Source: Bacteroidota bacterium
Lineage (GTDB): Bacteria > Bacteroidota > Bacteroidia > Bacteroidales > VadinHA17
DNA: 15,041 nt
Reading direction: 5' to 3'
Assembly: GCA_023430725.1 (NCBI GenBank)
Contig: JAEYZD010000192.1
Location: forward strand, 1 to 15,041
In this document: positions 13,519-15,041 of the stretch, one piece after another
How positions within the stretch are numbered: the stretch's first letter is position 1
Layout: every line of letters begins with the position of its first letter
Position numbers and translations under genes: made by a program
Notes under the pieces: model-generated
The model's database searches: none
What the model was told of the DNA's origin: nothing
What the model saw: only the letters and a program-made list of their open reading frames with translations

Positions 13519-13557
13519 CGGACTCTTATAAGGGTATTAAACAATTATTGATTTTTT

Positions 13558-13779
13558 ATGTATTGGACACTTGAATTAGCATCAAAACTTGAAGACGCGC
13601 CATGGCCCGCCACAAAAGACGAGCTCATTGACTACGCGATAAGGTCAGGTGCCCCTATGGAAGTCATAGAAAACCTGCAGGAGATTGAGGATGAGGGAGA
13701 TATCTATGAAAGTATAGAGGATATCTGGCCTGATTATCCCTCAAAGGACGACTTCTTCTTTAACGAAGACGAATACTAG
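13558..13779 (+). CDS. DUF2795 family small acidic protein
   Basis: This 73-residue protein matches the DUF2795 proteins found across Bacteroidota, which are nearly uniform in length and sequence. Recognisable blocks are MYWTLELASKLEDAPWPATKDELIDYA (split here by no gap), GAPMEVIENLQEIEDEG, and the aromatic/acidic end DFFFNEDEY. It has 22 acidic and 4 basic residues, no cysteine, no signal peptide and no membrane segment. The function is unknown; its strong conservation suggests a core cytoplasmic role. The gene has its own promoter-like box, is preceded by a terminator-like hairpin, and is followed by a hairpin shared with the convergent OstA-like gene, so it is probably a single-gene transcript. 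Confidence 0.92.
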   Translation: MYWTLELASKLEDAPWPATKDELIDYAIRSGAPMEVIENLQEIEDEGDIYESIEDIWPDYPSKDDFFFNEDEY

Positions 13780-13803
13780 CAAATCGCTGAGATAGCACAC
13801 TGA

Positions 13804-13840
13804 GTGCCTGAAGGGGTCATTTTATGACAACTTCGGGCAC
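13804..13840. terminator. Hairpin between convergent genes, candidate two-way terminator
   Basis: GTGCCTGAAG (13804-13813) pairs with CTTCGGGCAC (13831-13840) with one G-U type pair. Inside, GTCAT (13816-13820) pairs with ATGAC (13824-13828) around a TTT loop. A short T-run (ctttt) follows 3' of it on the plus strand. The hairpin includes the stop codon of the OstA-like gene (13817-13819). Confidence 0.5.
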
Positions 13841-15041
13841 TTCGGCTTTTATGGGCTTTGCCGGGTTGGTGCCGGAAGGATCATCCGGATCCAGCAACAC
13901 CGGTATCAGATCCGGGTCATCGCTTCCATCCGGGGCCACCGGGGCTGCAACATCTTCAGGAGCTTCGGGCGGGCGCGGAAGAATCTCGTCTATTCCCATG
14001 CTGATCCGGTCAGGCCGCAGGTCGGGATGCCACCTGTATCCTTCCAGCCTCATATCTGTGTCGGGAACCTTAAGCGGAGGATTGAGCGTGCCGTCAGGAC
14101 TCTGGTTCTGATAGATCTCGACTATCTTGCTGTCTTCAAAGAAAATCTCAATTGTGGAGCTTCTGGCCCGGTTCACTCCCACAAGCTCATTGCCGTCAAC
14201 CACATAGTAGATGGCCTCCCCGTTACCGGTGACCTTTATCCTGTGCAGCCTGTTGTCAACAAAAAAGCCTGACAGGTTTTTCCCGCTGATCTGGTCATAC
14301 CTGGCTGTATCAACCTCGCTGACGACGAAGGCCTTGTTGTACATCTCCATGCGGTCAGCCTTGCTGTTCACAGTAAAAAGGGCAATTGAATCTGCAGTCA
14401 TCTGGTTCTCGCGTGACCAGACAATCGGGTCATCATATAACCTTATGACAGAGTCCTGGAAAGAGTAGGAGAGGGAGTCACATTTTCCCTGCATCTCCCG
14501 GCTGAAGATTGTGCAGCCATAGAATGCCTTCAGCAGCCTGTGGTCGACACCGGCAGTATCCGTGACGGGAATCGCCCGCAGGGTATCAGCCCTCAGGGTC
14601 AGGGTGTCATCGTCGGTGAACATCGAGAACCACGGCGTACCGGTAAGAAGAAACCGTTCCGGCCGCTTCTCGTACCACGCATAATTGCCGCCACCTGTTA
14701 TATTGTCGGTAGTATCGGTAATTGTCACGTGACCGAAGGCCTCGCCCTTGCCGCTCTTCTCGTCATACCACAGGGTATCACCCGTGATTCGCTGTTCGCG
14801 GTTGTCAAGAATGGCATTCTTCATGAGCTGTGAAACATCATTGCGGGTGTCACTCCAGCCGTTCTCACAGTACAGATAGATGCTGTCTCCCACTGCCTCG
14901 GTAGGACCTGCAAACCAGACAATCTCCCGCCCGGTGTCATACCGCATCGTGTCGGCTGTCATCACATAGTCGGGATTTACAATCCTCACGCTGTCGCGAA
15001 AATGGATCATCTTCTGGTCTGAGTAGTAGATCCCCACGATG
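13817..15041 (-). CDS. OstA-like outer-membrane assembly protein, N-terminus cut by window edge
   Basis: This is the C-terminal 408 or so codons of a Bacteroidota OstA-like protein, related to LptA and the N-terminal domain of LptD, which bind and carry lipopolysaccharide across the periplasm. Strand-rich repeats typical of that fold are seen: MTADTMRYDT, ITGDTLWYDEKSGKGEAFG, LRADTLRA, MTADSIALF, GNGEAIYYVVDG. After about residue 345 comes an acidic Pro/Asp-rich tail (DEILPRPPEAPEDVAAP to PEVVIK), which may be a flexible linker. The frame is open past the right edge and its first in-window GTG (15037) is an internal valine, so the signal peptide and early repeats lie outside. It is convergent with the DUF2795 gene. 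Confidence 0.85.
   Translation of the reverse strand, partial: IVGIYYSDQKMIHFRDSVRIVNPDYVMTADTMRYDTGREIVWFAGPTEAVGDSIYLYCENGWSDTRNDVSQLMKNAILDNREQRITGDTLWYDEKSGKGEAFGHVTITDTTDNITGGGNYAWYEKRPERFLLTGTPWFSMFTDDDTLTLRADTLRAIPVTDTAGVDHRLLKAFYGCTIFSREMQGKCDSLSYSFQDSVIRLYDDPIVWSRENQMTADSIALFTVNSKADRMEMYNKAFVVSEVDTARYDQISGKNLSGFFVDNRLHRIKVTGNGEAIYYVVDGNELVGVNRARSSTIEIFFEDSKIVEIYQNQSPDGTLNPPLKVPDTDMRLEGYRWHPDLRPDRISMGIDEILPRPPEAPEDVAAPVAPDGSDDPDLIPVLLDPDDPSGTNPAKPIKAEVPEVVIK

Overview
This window looks like a Bacteroidota chromosome, probably Bacteroidales. The lines of evidence are a complete rseC-rnfBCDGEA cluster in the order common in that group, a Bacteroidota-type OstA-like protein, the short acidic DUF2795 protein, a Bacteroidota-type class I methyltransferase, promoter-like TTTG / TAnnTTTG boxes, and a CAGTCTC heptamer repeat between genes. 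The GC content is moderate. I recognise no rRNA, tRNA, insertion sequence or CRISPR array.

Left part (1-1876), all on the minus strand: a DUF4180 protein, a bacterial GPP34 (GOLPH3-like) protein, and then a low-complexity reading frame that runs off the left edge. Read from GTG at 579, that frame gives 22 in-phase copies of a Ser/acidic octapeptide with one arginine per copy. It is the least explained item in the window. A gene-poor stretch follows (1877-2867) that holds only inverted and direct repeats.

Middle (2868-8349), minus strand: the Rnf ion-translocating ferredoxin:NAD+ oxidoreductase operon, read rseC, rnfB, rnfC, rnfD, rnfG, rnfE, rnfA. Several junctions are coupled: 3 bp between rseC and rnfB, an 8 bp overlap between rnfD and rnfG, and a 4 bp ATGA overlap between rnfG and rnfE. 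All key cofactor residues are present: two flavin-bearing threonines, membrane cysteine pairs in RnfA and RnfE, the RnfC clusters, and a five-cluster RnfB. The operon should couple ferredoxin oxidation to NAD+ reduction and ion export, or run in reverse.

Right part: a heptamer repeat block (8419-8740), recG (minus), then a divergent plus-strand run of a methyltransferase with repeat-derived insertions, a MacB/LolD-like ABC ATPase, a PduO-family cobalamin adenosyltransferase with one altered active-site segment, and a DUF2795 protein. This run meets, tail to tail, an OstA-like protein cut by the right edge. Apart from the Rnf operon these genes look like housekeeping or envelope functions with no obvious shared pathway. 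The notable features are small: low-complexity expansions inside and between genes.
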